Source: Macropodus opercularis
Lineage: Eukaryota; Chordata; Actinopteri; Anabantiformes; Osphronemidae
Direction: 5' to 3'
DNA length: 64,000 nucleotides
NCBI GenBank assembly: GCA_030770545.1
Contig: CM061097.1
Location: 372,501-436,500 of the forward strand
Every line of letters begins with the position of its first letter. The first letter of the stretch is position 1. The notes under the pieces were generated by a model. It was not told the DNA's origin. It ran no database searches and worked only from the letters and a program-made list of their open reading frames with translations. This document shows positions 11,088-23,869 of this stretch, piece by piece. The position numbers and the translations under genes were made by a program.

Positions 11088-14000
11088 CTAGTGATCCTGA
11101 AGAGACAAGAAATCACATCAGAGAGTTGGTACAAACAAAAGCTCACAGGCCCCGTGGGAAGTTGGGACATTTTCAACCCTTTCACTTGCTGAGGCTGGAG
11201 AGTGGCTTCAAATGAACAACTACTGTTTCTCCCCCATCAGAGACTCTAACGGAGGCTCAATATACCACCACACCATCAGTCATACTGGAGCCTAATGTGA
11301 ACGATCAGATACAAAATATGTATTTTATTCCATAATGGTGTAAATCACACTGTAGAACTGAACAGCAACAGCAAAACGTTCAAACACTGGTTCATTGAAT
11401 TCTGTGGTATCAAGGCTCTGACTGGTTACGTTTGGAATAATGTCTGTGTAATTGTCAATGAATTGTCATTCATATTTTAGAGACTCAAGAAAATATTTTA
11501 CTAGTGAAAGCCTTGTTCAATTTGCCGCTTTATTATTTACCGTGGCTTCTGCTTCTTACAGCTAAACCAGCAGCATCTATGAAGGACGGTTTAGAGAAGG
11601 TCACAACACAGGACAGACGACAAGCTGGAGACGGAAGTGGTGGCTAGGGCTTAATCCCATGACACGCGGCTCATCATTCAATCAGACAGGAAACCGTGTA
11701 TCGGCCACGTAAACAGCATCAGCCTTAGTAAAGTAACCAGTAAACGCGTTCACGTGATGTCACAGGACACAGAAGCAGTGATGTCTGCCGGCCTGGACGT
11801 AAATAACCAACACATCACTGTGTAGCACATCTGCTACATCTCAGACCCAACATTACTTTTCAGGGATGTGCTGTCAAAGTTTTGCAGGAGTCACATACAA
11901 CCAATTAATCTCGTTGTACTTGTTGCTTGTGACAAGCAGCTTGGACCCAGACATTGGACTCGACAGCGGAACCGCTGCAGCTGCTGATGTGCAGCCGGTT
12001 CTGCAGGTTCGTGTTACCTGTATCTGGGCGGGGTTCCACAGGTAGGGCTGCTGTCTGTAGTATTCTGCTAACGCTGCAGTGTATTCTGGCACCGAACTCT
12101 GCTGAGACGACTGACCTGAAACACAAACCACAATAGGTCCAACGATGTCCAACAGGTCCACGTCCCTGTCTGAGCTGAGAGCGAAGCTCAAGATGTGCTG
12201 ACATGTAAATAGCAACGGTCTCTGGGACTGAAACATGAAGCCACGATAACATTCTACACGTAATCAAGCCGTGATCAATAGTCAAACCATGACTCAAGAC
12301 TAAGTCTGTGACATCCGTTTTTAAGGAGCCTGGAAACTTGGGTTCTGTGCTCTGCCCATGTCCTGTTTGGTTGCCACTGTGTTTGTATTTCCTTGAAATG
12401 GATCAAGCTGCTTTATGACCCCTGCAGCACCACTCGGACGTGGAGGCTGTGACAACGGCTCGTGGGTCCTCACAGGGCTCACGTTTGCTCCCACCTGCCA
12501 AACACACACTTTAAATGTTGCCGTACTCTGTTTCTTGTAGTAGTCCTCCCAGGCCTTGCTGTAGTCGGTCATCAAGCTCTGGGGCTGGTTCTGCTGACCT
12601 GCAGACACACAAAGAGTCAGTTTGAACTGGGATTAAAGTCAACCGGCGCAAACCCGCGCTGCATCGGTCACACATGAATGGTCGCAGTGTTCATCTGCTG
12701 AACCTTATAAAACTGCACACACATTTAACGCAGCCAGCAACTTGGTTAGAGTCGTCCGTCTGCCTGTGGACTCAGTCTCTTTGTGTGGTGTGTGTGTGGC
12801 TGCGCAGCTCATCTACACGGAGCCGTTTGATTTGATGAGCACTAATCTAGATGCGTGTGAAATCACAAACGGCAGGCCTCCACATTTCCACGACGTGGAA
12901 GCGGCTGTAGCTTGAATTGTTTTATTCAATGTGTAAAATTAATTACTACAACATATCAAATGTTTATCACTTAGATAGTGTTACACTCAACACCGACACT
13001 GGCCTTTTCAGTTGTAGCCGGTCACTCCAGGTTATTTCATGTTTAAACTGCAGTCTACACTCAGCATAACTGAAATGCATCCAAAACGGACTCTGCAGCG
13101 CCGTCTCTCCGTATCGACGTCCTCTCATCTCCCTCCTTCTGCATCTCTGACCCTGTTCAGTGCGAACACAGGTGCCGCCACACATCATGACGTTGACTAA
13201 TTACGTGTGACTTCAAAGACAAAAACCTGCGTCATCACTGACCTGGAGAATGTGAAACTGAAAACTAGCCTCCATTACATCAGCTTTAGAAGGAGCCTGG
13301 TCGCATCACGCTGCTCTAACCTGTAAATGCTGAGTGACCGTGCAGAGATGTGTTACTGCTCCTCAGACGTGGTGTCTACAGATGCCCCAGAGCACAATGA
13401 CGAGCTTTAACAGCCAAGGTTCCTTTTATGAGTTTTACACTTTAAGTGGCTCAACTGGACTCAGTCTGGATCAAGCACTGGCGGCAGCGGTGACGCGGTG
13501 CGTACGTGGACGTAGGGGGCGTAACCCACGCCGCCACGTCTGGCTTCTTGAGTCTTGTGACCAACCTCAACTCTGACCTTGTATTGTATTGTCCTAATAA
13601 CCTTTGACTGCTCGTACTTCTCTACACCTGCTCGTTAGCAGTACTGTCAGCTGTAGGTGCTTTAACATGGGCCAGGCACAGAAACAGTGGACTGAGGGGG
13701 CGTGAACGTGGCCTGTGTGTGACCGTTACCTGGGTCTTGCTGTCCAGGGCTCTGCCAGCTGGTCTGGTAGGTGTTTCCCCAAACGCCAGTCAGGAAGGTC
13801 TGTCCACTGCCACAGCTAAACACACACACACACACACACACGAGTAAAGAGTAGCAGCAGAAACGCACACAGACAACAGAGCAGGTGGAGCATTGGATCG
13901 TGAACTTACCAGTTATTAGCCTCTTTAATAATGAAATGCGTTATACATGATTCTATATAAAAGCTTCATATCACTCACATATGAGCAAAGTCTAGGGGAC

Positions 14001-17000
14001 TAATGTTGTTACTAATCAGAGAAAGATTTATCAAGATAAATACCTCAAAGGGGCAAAACAAATGTATCTTACTTCTGATGTGTAGCTGGAGCCTGGGTGA
14101 AGGGACTGAAGCCAAAACCCCCATTACTCATAATACCTGAACCCTGTAGGAGAGACCGGAGAACGTTTTCAGTGAAGCTTATGGACACAGGACTCACTGG
14201 CTCCGACTCAAATGAGGCGCAACGAGATAAGAACATGATCGGACGTTTTGCCGTGTTGAGGATTTGTCTCACGGTGAGCAGCGTGTACAGACTCATACCC
14301 CGATCTTGTCATCTATCAGCTGACGTGCCAGGTCCATCTGCTGGACGGTGCCTCTTATGGTGAAGACCCGGGTGTTGGGGTCGGTGGAGGGGGGAGGGTT
14401 TCTCTGCAGCTCCACGTGAGCTCCAGACTGCTGGTTAATACTCTTAATGGTTTCCCCACCTACATGTTAACACATCAACACAGACAGGTTGGAGGTGGAA
14501 GCAGGTGTTTCTGCAGCTTCACTCAGTTAAAAGGACATCTGCTCATTAGCATAGAGGTACATGTAATATTTGGACGTGAAGCGTTTCTCTTAACGGGCAG
14601 GTTAACGGAGGCCTCGTGAGGCCCTGAACACATCCCTAGACTGTGCCACGTTAAACTGAGGCCTCGCTGTTTCATCCACGTTAGACACAGCGGCTTCATT
14701 CAGCATGTGAGTCTTCGCAGCATTTAAAGGATGTTAGTCTGTCGTTCACCTGGACATAAACGCAGCAGTGCCTGTTTCTATTTGGGGGTTTTCAACACTG
14801 AGTTTTGAAGCAACAGAATTAATGGATTCTGGTCATGTAGTTTGTGTGCATCAGGATGAGGCTGCGTTTCTGGTGACACCTCCATTCCACTAAATCACTG
14901 CACGTCTAACTTTGTTGTCTTCACTCACATCTATGAGATGACAAGGTTCATAAACTAATTCTTAGTACGGTTACATCATTTTTAATCTATTCAAGTATAG
15001 TTGACTTAATTCAGCTAACGAGTCATTTTGTCTGTTTTCCCAGGAGTTTGTGGTTTGTTGCTGGGACAATGAACCAAACCACCAGACTCTGTCCCACACA
15101 AACAGACCATATGGTGCGAGCACATCAGGTACTTGACACGTCCTTCACTGCTGCTGCTCGACCCTCTTGACCTGCAGCAGAGTCAGGCTGCTGAGTGCTT
15201 CGGGTTTGAAGAGGTTTTTGAACTGACTGAATGGGGCTAATGGTTCCTGAATCTTTGTTTGTTGTGGGCTCTGACCCCAAACAATGGTTTTCAGCAGTTA
15301 ACAGCATCTTAGGCTCAGTGCACATGCGCATCCATGTCTGGATGTTTTTAAACACAGGACAGAAGGTTTTTCCTCTTTCACAAAAAAAAAAGGAAAGAGC
15401 TGTGAAGCAACCAAATAAAGTTAAATTTCTGATTGTGCTGCACCGGGTCCTTTCCATTCACTTCCTTCTCTGCTGCTCTCAACGCGTTCACAGACAAAAA
15501 CCTAGTGAAGTGTAAAAACAGCAAACGACCAGGAGAAGATGGAGGTCAGTGCATAAAAACAGCAATAATTTGACCCCTTATGGCATCAAATCACCTAAAC
15601 AAGGTGGAAAGTGCACAGTCCGACAACTTCGCATCCTCTGATGCAGAAACTGGATGTCATACAAGAATTCTTCATTTTAAAACGTCTGCAGCTGTCGGCT
15701 CAGGGTTGAAAACCACTGTTGACACAGTGACACTGATCTCTCATCACAACAATTCTTACATCGCCCTGACTGGCTGCTGGGATGCGTTGCCACAGCAACA
15801 CGTCAGCGTTAATGTCGGCAGAGGTCCGACTGACCCAGAGTTCTCCTCCTACCTTTGCCGATGACCAGGCCACACTTGTCAGCAGGGATGGTGTAGGTCA
15901 CTTCCTGAAGAGGACCGGGTGAGCCCATGGTCCAATCGCTCCGACCTCTGACCCGGCCACCGCGCAGGGACGGACCGAAACCATCACGCTCCTACAAGAG
16001 AGCGCGGTTAAAACTGATATTCCAAATGACCTGTGCTTGGTCTGTCAAGTTCGCCCCCTCCATCCTTTGGGAGGTACCTGTGCAGTCTGGATCAGCTCGT
16101 TGATAAGATGGACAGCGTGCTGACAGCGGTCCGGCTGACCCATCACCATAGCAACACGCTCCGGACTGATGCCATCATCTGGAGATGGACACAAGTACAG
16201 CAAGAGGTAAAAGGTCAACACCCCATCATGTGGGTTACACTAGCAACACAAAAACTGAATTACAGTAAAATCACAGTTCTTGGTTCTACCGATGGTCCCA
16301 CGTGAACACAGAAGTAAAACTGGTTAAATCTGGATCACATGCCTTTCACCTGAAGCTACAGTAGAAGCACCAATAGTGTGAACATACCTGCTTTAGACTG
16401 GATCAAACAGGAGAAACTGGACCCAACTATACTGTTAATGTGAACATCAAGCTAACCAGACCAGCTGTAATATCAACTACTCAGGTGTATGACAGACCAA
16501 TCTGTGTAAATGGACCCATTTCAAACTGGACTGTTACCCGACAGATTTTGTTATTTGTAGTAACAGTAAAGCAAGAAACAATAGAGTTGTATTGGCAGCC
16601 TACAGAGGCTTTAATGCTAACTGACCAGACTGAGATTAAGGTTGTGGAAACAGACCTGCTTTAAACTGGATTCGAACACCTGCATCGTTCTGGATTTTCT
16701 TGATCATTTCTCCATTTCGGCCAATCACAATACCAACAGCATACCTGGGAACTGGGACCTGCAAAAGCATCAAGGCAAGAGTTTTCAAATCCTGCTCTGA
16801 GACAAACATGCTAACTACTGGCTAACACCAGTGGCGTTCATTCGTTTGTGTGCGTGTCCTACATCCAGGCTGCTTCCTCCCACTCGTGCGCCAAAATCGT
16901 TGCGTCCTGGCCTGAAGTCTCCGTCCTTCTCCCTGATCACTTCCAACACCAGCTCTCTCGCTGCCTGGAGGAGAAGACGACGGATCAGATGTCTTGTCTA

Positions 17001-18148
17001 CTTACAGCGGGAAAGTTTTAAACTTCACTTATTAACTCAACACATGTTTAACCTTCATGTTTCTCTGAAAAACATAATGATTATAGTTCAGGTCATGATC
17101 TTTTTATATTTATATACATGGTGCTGCTGCACAAAATATTAGAGACCAGGCGAATTAAAAAGTACCTAGTAAAAAAAACACTACATATTTATGGAATTGA
17201 CGCCTTCAGTAGGAACCAGTGGACTTGATGCACTGAACAAACCTTTAACCTGGATCTGAATGACTTAGTAAAGAGGAACAACATGAGGGAACAAACAGTA
17301 TATGCCTGTAGACTGGATGAAAAGTCTGCTCCAAACCAGACAAGCTACCATCTACAGGGTCCTTTGACAGGGTCCTGATGGCATTTAGGAATATTAGAGT
17401 AACCATTAGGAAGCATACGAGTCCTAATAACCACGGCTCCTTTGACACAAGAAACCTGACCCTGAACCAAGCTCTGGATCCACAGACGGCTCACTGCTGC
17501 TTTTAGCCTGGTTCAACGTCCTGTTATGGACTCAGGGACAGTCGTTCTAAACGTGGGTTCTCATGACTTCAGAGAACGGCGTGTACCTGCACTTTGTACG
17601 GGTCTCCAGAGATACGCAGGGGTTTGTCTGCTCCTGTCGGCATCGGACCATCTTGGATCATCATCATCTTTACTCCTGCTCGCTCCTGGCGTGCAACAAC
17701 GTACAGAGATACCACAACAAAACACTAACTCCATGATTTTATCTGCAAAACTTCCTTTGTACATTTGTCCGATTGTCATTTTAACAACATTTATATGCTT
17801 ATGTGGGAAAAGCCTCCACTGTGCATCAACCGACCTGCAGCTGTTTGATGGTGTCTCCTCCTCGACCAATCACAAGCCCAACTTTACTGGCCGGGATCAG
17901 CATCTCCTGCACTGAGGACCCACCCTCCCCATCACCATGGAAACCCGGCCCGTTTCTACAGCGGTCCACGATCTGGACCAACAGCCGCTTTGCATGTCTG
18001 TAAACACACATGTGCATAAGAACACGCAGACAGACACACACACACACACACAAGATTTAAACCGCAGGTGGATGTTGAGAAACTCACTCGATGCTTTCTG
18101 GAGTTCCAGTCAGGGAACACGGCCGCTCCATCAGACCCCCACTGTCTG

Positions 18149-18189
<41 letters not shown>

Positions 18190-21100
18190 CGGAGGTTACA
18201 TTATACGATCCATCAGGTTACTGCTCGATGCTATTATCTGCCAGCTCCTCGTTCTCCAGTCTCTCGTCTATGGGCTGCAGGTGCTGATGCTACGCTGCTC
18301 TAACGCTGCGGCAGCCGCTGCTCAGACACACTGTGCTCTGGAAGCCTGAGCTCTGTTAAAAGGAGTCGTTTCCTCCTCTAGTATTTGTTGGCCTTCACTA
18401 TACAAGATCTTAAAATCACTATGCGAACTGTCTTGAGGTGACTGACTCGATTTTCAGCTGTGTAAATAAACCGAAGTGTGTTTAAGTTAACAGACTTACC
18501 AGCAGCAATCTGGATCTTGCAGCTGGACTCCAACTGGATCCTGGTGATCTGTTCTCCTCCTCTACCAATAACTGCAGGAGGAGCAGAGATACTTATAGAG
18601 AACGTTTCATCAAATGTCCACACGTTGGTAGAACAATTAGCAGCTTTTATTCAGGTTAGACCTGAGTCAGAGAAGCTGGGCCATCTTCTATTAAAGGTTC
18701 TGGGTTGTCTACGAACTGGAGAAGGTGGACAGCGGTTCTGGTGAGAGGTCTAAGTCAGACTGAGTCCAGGTTAAAGGCACAGCCCTGTTTGTGAGTTTGC
18801 TTCAGCATTTATTTGACGTTGGGTTGATTCTAAATTGGCCTCCAGGAAATAATTCCTGTAGATTACATCCTAATTAGCAGTTAGCATCTCGTTGTGGATG
18901 CTGAAGTGCAGTTTGAAGTTTCCAGGTCGGGTCCCGTGTTGTTCTAGGTCAGGTTATTTCTGCTGATGTAATTCAGGCTCAGCTCTAAAAATATAAACAC
19001 TTTTATACGCGTGTAGAAGACCAGTACAGGGGTCAAACACCTGAGCAGCTGTGAACGGAAAGGTCAGAGGTCATACTCACTGAAGCCCACCATCCTGTCA
19101 GGGACCTTGTAATCCTCTGTGATTACCCTGCTGTGAAACACACATACACACATTAACATTCAGGCCGCACAAAGCTCACATCTACACTGGGTGTCAGTCG
19201 ATAAGTGATTATGCTGATGCGACCGTGGGAGGACAGATCCATAGCACTTATCCACCGTTACTCTGACACACGTCTTAAGGCAAACAAGGCTGTGTGTACA
19301 TCCATCCCTGTGAGGACCAGCCGATGATTCACTGGTTTTAACTTACAGATGCAGTCAGGACTCAGAAGCACCAATTAATTAGTGATGTTCTCACAAAGAC
19401 AGGAGTACGACTGTGTATTAGGAGTAAAGAAGCAGCTCGTACCTCTGATGCCCCATGGCTGCCAGCTGGTTCCCTACTGGGACAGAGACACATGACATGA
19501 GTGGACACGATCATCAGCAGATCACATCAGCCGACAGCATACGGGTCACAGCTATAATCAAACCTAGAACCTGAGGCTCATTCGTCGTTCTAAACCAAAA
19601 CCAACCTTTCTCTTCTAAGGTCAGGACAGAACCTTTGCACATTCAGGAGAATGTTTTCATTTCGGAGTAAAGTAGTTTAATGACTTCAAATTATAATTGT
19701 ATAGTTTCAGTAGGAACCTTCGACTCGGTCGAAGGGTGGGATGTAGCTCACCTCCATCTTCTCCCGGTCGTTTCTGTCCGGGGTAGTACAGCGAGGGCTC
19801 CACGCTTCCTGAGGAGCTGTTAAGGTGGGACATGGCTTCTCCTCCGATCTTACCGACCATCTGAAACGAAGCCAAACAGCTGTAACACCTGGACACAGAG
19901 TGTGTTCCTACACCTTTAAAAAAGTGTTTCCTACGGCGTCTCCTGCTTCTGCAGCTTCACGCTCTGTTCACCTTGTTTGAGGATTCATTGACGAAACTAT
20001 ATTTCTAACATCAAAGCCAACGTTTTCTGCTCATTTTCAGTCAAATTGTTTTTTTCCCCATTTGGTTAGCCAGAGTCAACAGCACTTGAGTGATTAGCTC
20101 TTAGCTGCTAGCTGACCTCACCTTGACAGGGGAAAACACACACAGGTAACCTTGAATGTCTCTGTGATAACAGAAGAACAGAAAAGAGCAGCAGCAAAAT
20201 GTGCGAAGGAATCTGCTCATTCACACCGGACACACAGTAATAATGCACAGATCCATTTTAAACAGCATCTACACCGACGTCTGAGGAGAATGGACCAGAA
20301 CAAAATCTTCCACGGTTTCATTTACCACATGATGATTTAGTACATATTAAGGGGAAAACAGAAACATGTGGGTGCAATAGCAGCACAAACTAAATGATCA
20401 CAGGCGGTCGACTACTCAATCGCATCTACAACGTCACAATCCAACAAATTGTATAAAAGCAAAAGCCAACATCTCCTGAATGCCAGTGCTCTGCTGCATT
20501 CGGCCCTGCTGGGGAGGGAGGAGGCTGGTCTGGGAGCAGTAGAAGGGAGTTCACATACACAACATGCAGACATGAGGCACATTTCACTCTGGAGATACAG
20601 CGTTAGCTTAAACGAGTGTCGCAGCTGAAGTGGCTGTTTTCCTAATAGCTACACAGACGGACAGGGCTACATCGTCAGCAAACATGAGAGCGCTGCACGT
20701 CACCATTTAACGTGATAAGGATACTACAAACTGCTGGTTCCCACATAGAGGCCGAGATCGACTCCAGCACCGGGAAACCAGGTCTGACACTAAGCTTCTG
20801 CTGTCAGGAACCAACTGATGAAATCCACTGTTCTGCTTAAGCGCTGACAAGGAACGAAAATGGAACAGAACAACGGTCCTGATACTATAGTACTTCACCG
20901 CCAAGCGTCTCCTGCCCGAAGGGACATGAGAGGTAAAGCTCAGCATAAACGTTTCACTTCATGCGCAATCGTCCAACAAAATGATAACTGGCTCTACATG
21001 CCCACTAGACCCAGACTCGCTCTGCTGGCGGTCCAGAAACACTGACCCAGTAGAGACAACCTGAGACTCACGTGAAGGTTTTGGATTTTGGATCAGCTGC

Positions 21101-22148
21101 AGCTTCTACAAACAAAATTAAATCAGGAAAACAAACTGTGTCTAGAGTTACTGCACATTAACAGCAACAGGAAGCTCATTTACTCTGCTCCTCAGTTGGA
21201 CACTTCTACGTCAAATTAAACCATCACGACAGATCATTTTTATACAGTGATTTCTAGCTTTCCATGAACAGACTTCATGCTCTTGCTTATAGTATTGATG
21301 GGAGCATTAGTGGCACTTTGTGATGGGCTGGACTGGACGGAACCACCTGAGCTTCACCTGCAGGAAAACAAGGAAACGCGTCGCCCAGGCTCCAGAGGTG
21401 AAATGAAGGCGCCAGGGTCCATCGCTGCTCTGAGGCAGAAACACTACGGCTCACTGTGTAGGCAGAGCTCCAGCCCGAGTCCGGGTCCTCTGTGGGAGTC
21501 TATAGGCAGCTGTACATGGCTGTGGGGCTGTTGCATAACCAACTTACAGTAAACAGCGGGCTGTGAGGGGACGGGGACGGGGTCCAGCTCTCACTTAAAC
21601 TGCTGGCAAGCAGTCGAGGCTCCGACTCGTCTCCGGCGTTTGGCTCCAGTTTTCACGTCAGGAAAAAACAACTAGTCGCCGTTTCGACGCCGTGACAACC
21701 CAACAGGTTGCTGCTGCCCCAGTGACACGTGTGGCCAAACTTCTGCCCTGCTCCCCCTCCTCGCCACCGCTGCCCCTGCGCTCCCCACCGGGTGACAGCT
21801 CCCCAAAGTCCACCTAAACTAACTCCCGGACCGTGTCAGTCCAGTCAAAATGAGCGAAACCGATCTGAGGTCCGAACTCCGAGCTGCTTTCGGGGCTACG
21901 CTAGCATGCTAGTCCCAGTGTGTTTGTGTGTGTTGACGGAGCGCATAAGTTAGGAGGAGCAGAAGCACAACACCGAATAAAAGTGCTTTGGCTCGATCTA
22001 AACGGCCCGGTTCTGCCCGGAACCAGTGTGTGCTGAGCCCTAGTGGAGTTGTTACCTGTCGGGCTCTCTGTAAGACATCGGCCAGGCCCTCTGACTTCAG
22101 CCCCGGCTGGTTCATCGAGGCCTGTCCCTGCACCAGCTCCGCCATCAT
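11088..22148 (-). CDS. fubp3: FUBP3, far upstream element-binding protein 3 (four KH domains)
   Basis: FUBP3 is a nuclear and cytoplasmic protein that binds single-stranded DNA and RNA through KH domains and affects MYC-type transcription and mRNA fate. Coding exons, 5' to 3': 22056-22148, 19752-19860, 19443-19473, 19081-19127, 18500-18571, 18088-18145, 17835-17997, 17587-17685, 16863-16964, 16656-16758, 16078-16178, 15853-15991, 14299-14459, 14073-14143, 13730-13815, 12527-12598, 12018-12115, 11088-11096. The sum is 1614 nt, 537 aa plus stop, near the usual ~570. The start reads MMAELVQGQ, and either Met could initiate. GxxG loops are seen in all four KH domains: IIGRGGEQ (about residue 94), VIGRGGDT (about 180), VIGRNGEM (about 267) and VIGKGGET (about 368). 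The C-terminus has the family tyrosine motifs DYSKAWEDYYKKQ and EYTAALAEYYRQQ. Exon phases agree throughout. The acceptor of exon 15 is ambiguous, and the 9-nt last coding exon (Asp-His-stop) is less certain. FUBP3 rather than FUBP1 or KHSRP is chosen from the N-terminus and the PRDM12 neighbour. Confidence 0.93.
13820..13841. repeat. (CA)n microsatellite in FUBP3 intron
   Basis: About 22 bp of CA repeat lies directly beside the 3' splice acceptor of the FUBP3 exon at 13730-13815. On the transcribed strand it is a TG tract next to the acceptor, a position where length variation could affect splicing. Confidence 0.85.
18034..18189. repeat. Two (CA)n microsatellites flanking a FUBP3 exon
   Basis: CA tracts at about 18034-18052 and 18152-18189 lie on either side of the 58-bp FUBP3 exon 18088-18145. 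The larger tract abuts the acceptor, so in the pre-mRNA a UG tract immediately precedes the exon. Confidence 0.85.
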
Positions 22149-22260
22149 AGCTAGCCGTTAGCCTTTAGCCGTTAGCCGGATTAGCTGCTAGCTATACTGA
22201 AGCTACCGTCACAGATCAGCTAAATAAAGAGGTCTCACTCCAACAGTTTTTCATGGCAAC
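22149..22260 (-). promoter_or_regulatory. FUBP3 5' UTR and proximal promoter
   Basis: Immediately upstream of the FUBP3 start the plus strand reads a run of TAGC/GTTAGCC units (22148-22195). Next comes CATGGCAAC at 22253-22261, which matches half of an RFX X-box. No TATA box is apparent. The exact transcription start is not determined. Confidence 0.35.
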
Positions 22261-23869
22261 ACGGAAGCAAGTAGAGTTCAGAACCAAATACTTTACAATA
22301 GAAATGCAATTATATAAAAAACGTGTATCACTGAACACCTTTATTTATTTAATCTTTATATTTTATTCCACTATTTTTAACTTCAATGTACAGTCTCTGC
22401 CAACACGTTCACTTCACTATTTACTGAAAAATCACCAACATTCACAAACTGAACCTTTAGATCTACATTTATAATATTACCAAACCAACATGTTATAACA
22501 AATCATTTGTCTCATGGAAAGAGAAAAATATCTTAAATTATTTGTGTATAAGTACTTTCATTGTTTTCTCATTAATATTATATGGCTATATGTTCACCTA
22601 TTTTATATGGTGTTGGATTAATGGTAAAATACCTGATGTGATTTTACACATTTTATCACAAAATGACGTTTTAGATTTTGCGGAGGTGTTTTTGTTAAGC
22701 ACGCGTTTGCTCGTTATATAGAGGATCTCTGTCCCTGCTCAGCTGTTTGGTCGCAGCCCGCGCCTGTTTCCGCTTCCGCGTTCAGTCACGTGTTTCAGCT
22801 CCACAGGTGGCGAGCACAGTGAAGTTTGACTTCTTCGGTGAGTTTATTCTGCTATAAAGGAAAGGAGAAGAAGAAGAAGATCATGGTGATCATCGTCAAG
22901 AATCTAACACCGCTGGTGCTTATCTTAATGACCTCAAAGCAGAGGATTTAGTTTATGAGGAACACAGGATTTTTTTTTTGCCATTACACGTTAAAAATAA
23001 AATTTGTCCTGAAAGCTGTTTCCTGCAGTTAGACTCAGCTGTGTCAAGTTTTCATCTTAAATGGTCTGTTGATCGTCTGAAAATGTACAGGCTGTAGATG
23101 TGGAAACTGATCTCAGTCCAGCAGTCAGATTAAAGCCTCAGAGAACGGGCGTCATGGCAACGTGTGAGCGTCCAGTAACTTGAAATATCAATGAACTGAT
23201 GAAAAATCAGTGGGTCCAGGGGTGAAAACCTCCCTCGTTCTCTGTTTCTTATCCTGAGGCTTCCTTCTCTTGTCCTGAGCTGAGGTTCTGCGGGTCCGAG
23301 GACGATGTGCAGGCTGATCTTCCGACAGAGCTGGTTTTTCAGGTACGCTGTATCTAATATTATATCTGCTGGTATCCACGTGAGGAGCTCAGCTTATTAC
23401 TGTGGCAAAGAGGAGCCATCACTGTTGAGTTTCCTGCTCCGACACGTTTATGCATCAGCACCATGTCAGCAGGCGGAGAAAGCGAATCTGTGTGAGACCT
23501 CTGACCTTAACACGTACGATGTCTGATAACCTACGTGACCCTGTGACCTCGCTGCAGCCTCTGATGACATGAGATGCCTGTGCACACACCTGCCAGGTGG
23601 TGTCAGGTGGTCAAGCGGCGGAGCTGATACAGACCAGAAGAATTCAGCCGTTTGTTTCTTTATCTGGAGAAGATTTGACACAAACCGGTTCGTGAGGGTC
23701 GTTGGTTCGAGTCCGGTCAGAGACGACACAGGATGATTCCTGCTGTTAAACCAACATGAAGGTAAACCAGTGTGTTCCCCTCGCTCTGTTCTGTGCATCC
23801 TCGCTTTCACCCTAAACACGTTCCGTCCAGCAGAACCAGGCCACGCTCACTCTCCTCATTGTGTCCCTC
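22261..23869. other. FUBP3 upstream intergenic region
   Basis: An AT-rich part (22270-22700) is followed by a GC-richer block. There TATATAG at 22717-22723, about 130 bp of sequence and a consensus donor (TTCG then GTGAGT, near 22840) resemble a promoter and first exon of a plus-strand transcript. I find no downstream coding exon to join, so it could be a divergent non-coding transcript or chance. A minus-strand frame at 23188-23340 (EKPALSEDQ...FTPGPTDFSS) lacks a recognisable match. CATGGCAAC, an X-box half site, recurs near 23153. Confidence 0.3.

Noticed and set aside
12321..12608. Continuation of FUBP3 exon past the YYKKQ motif to a stop at 12321
   Set aside because: A GT donor after 12527 joins in phase to the next conserved exon (EYTAALAEYYRQQ), so the read-through is intronic; a retained-intron isoform cannot be excluded.
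23690..23720. tRNA B-box-like sequence GGTTCGAGTCC
   Set aside because: No A-box at the right distance and no cloverleaf can be formed; at most a decayed SINE piece or chance.
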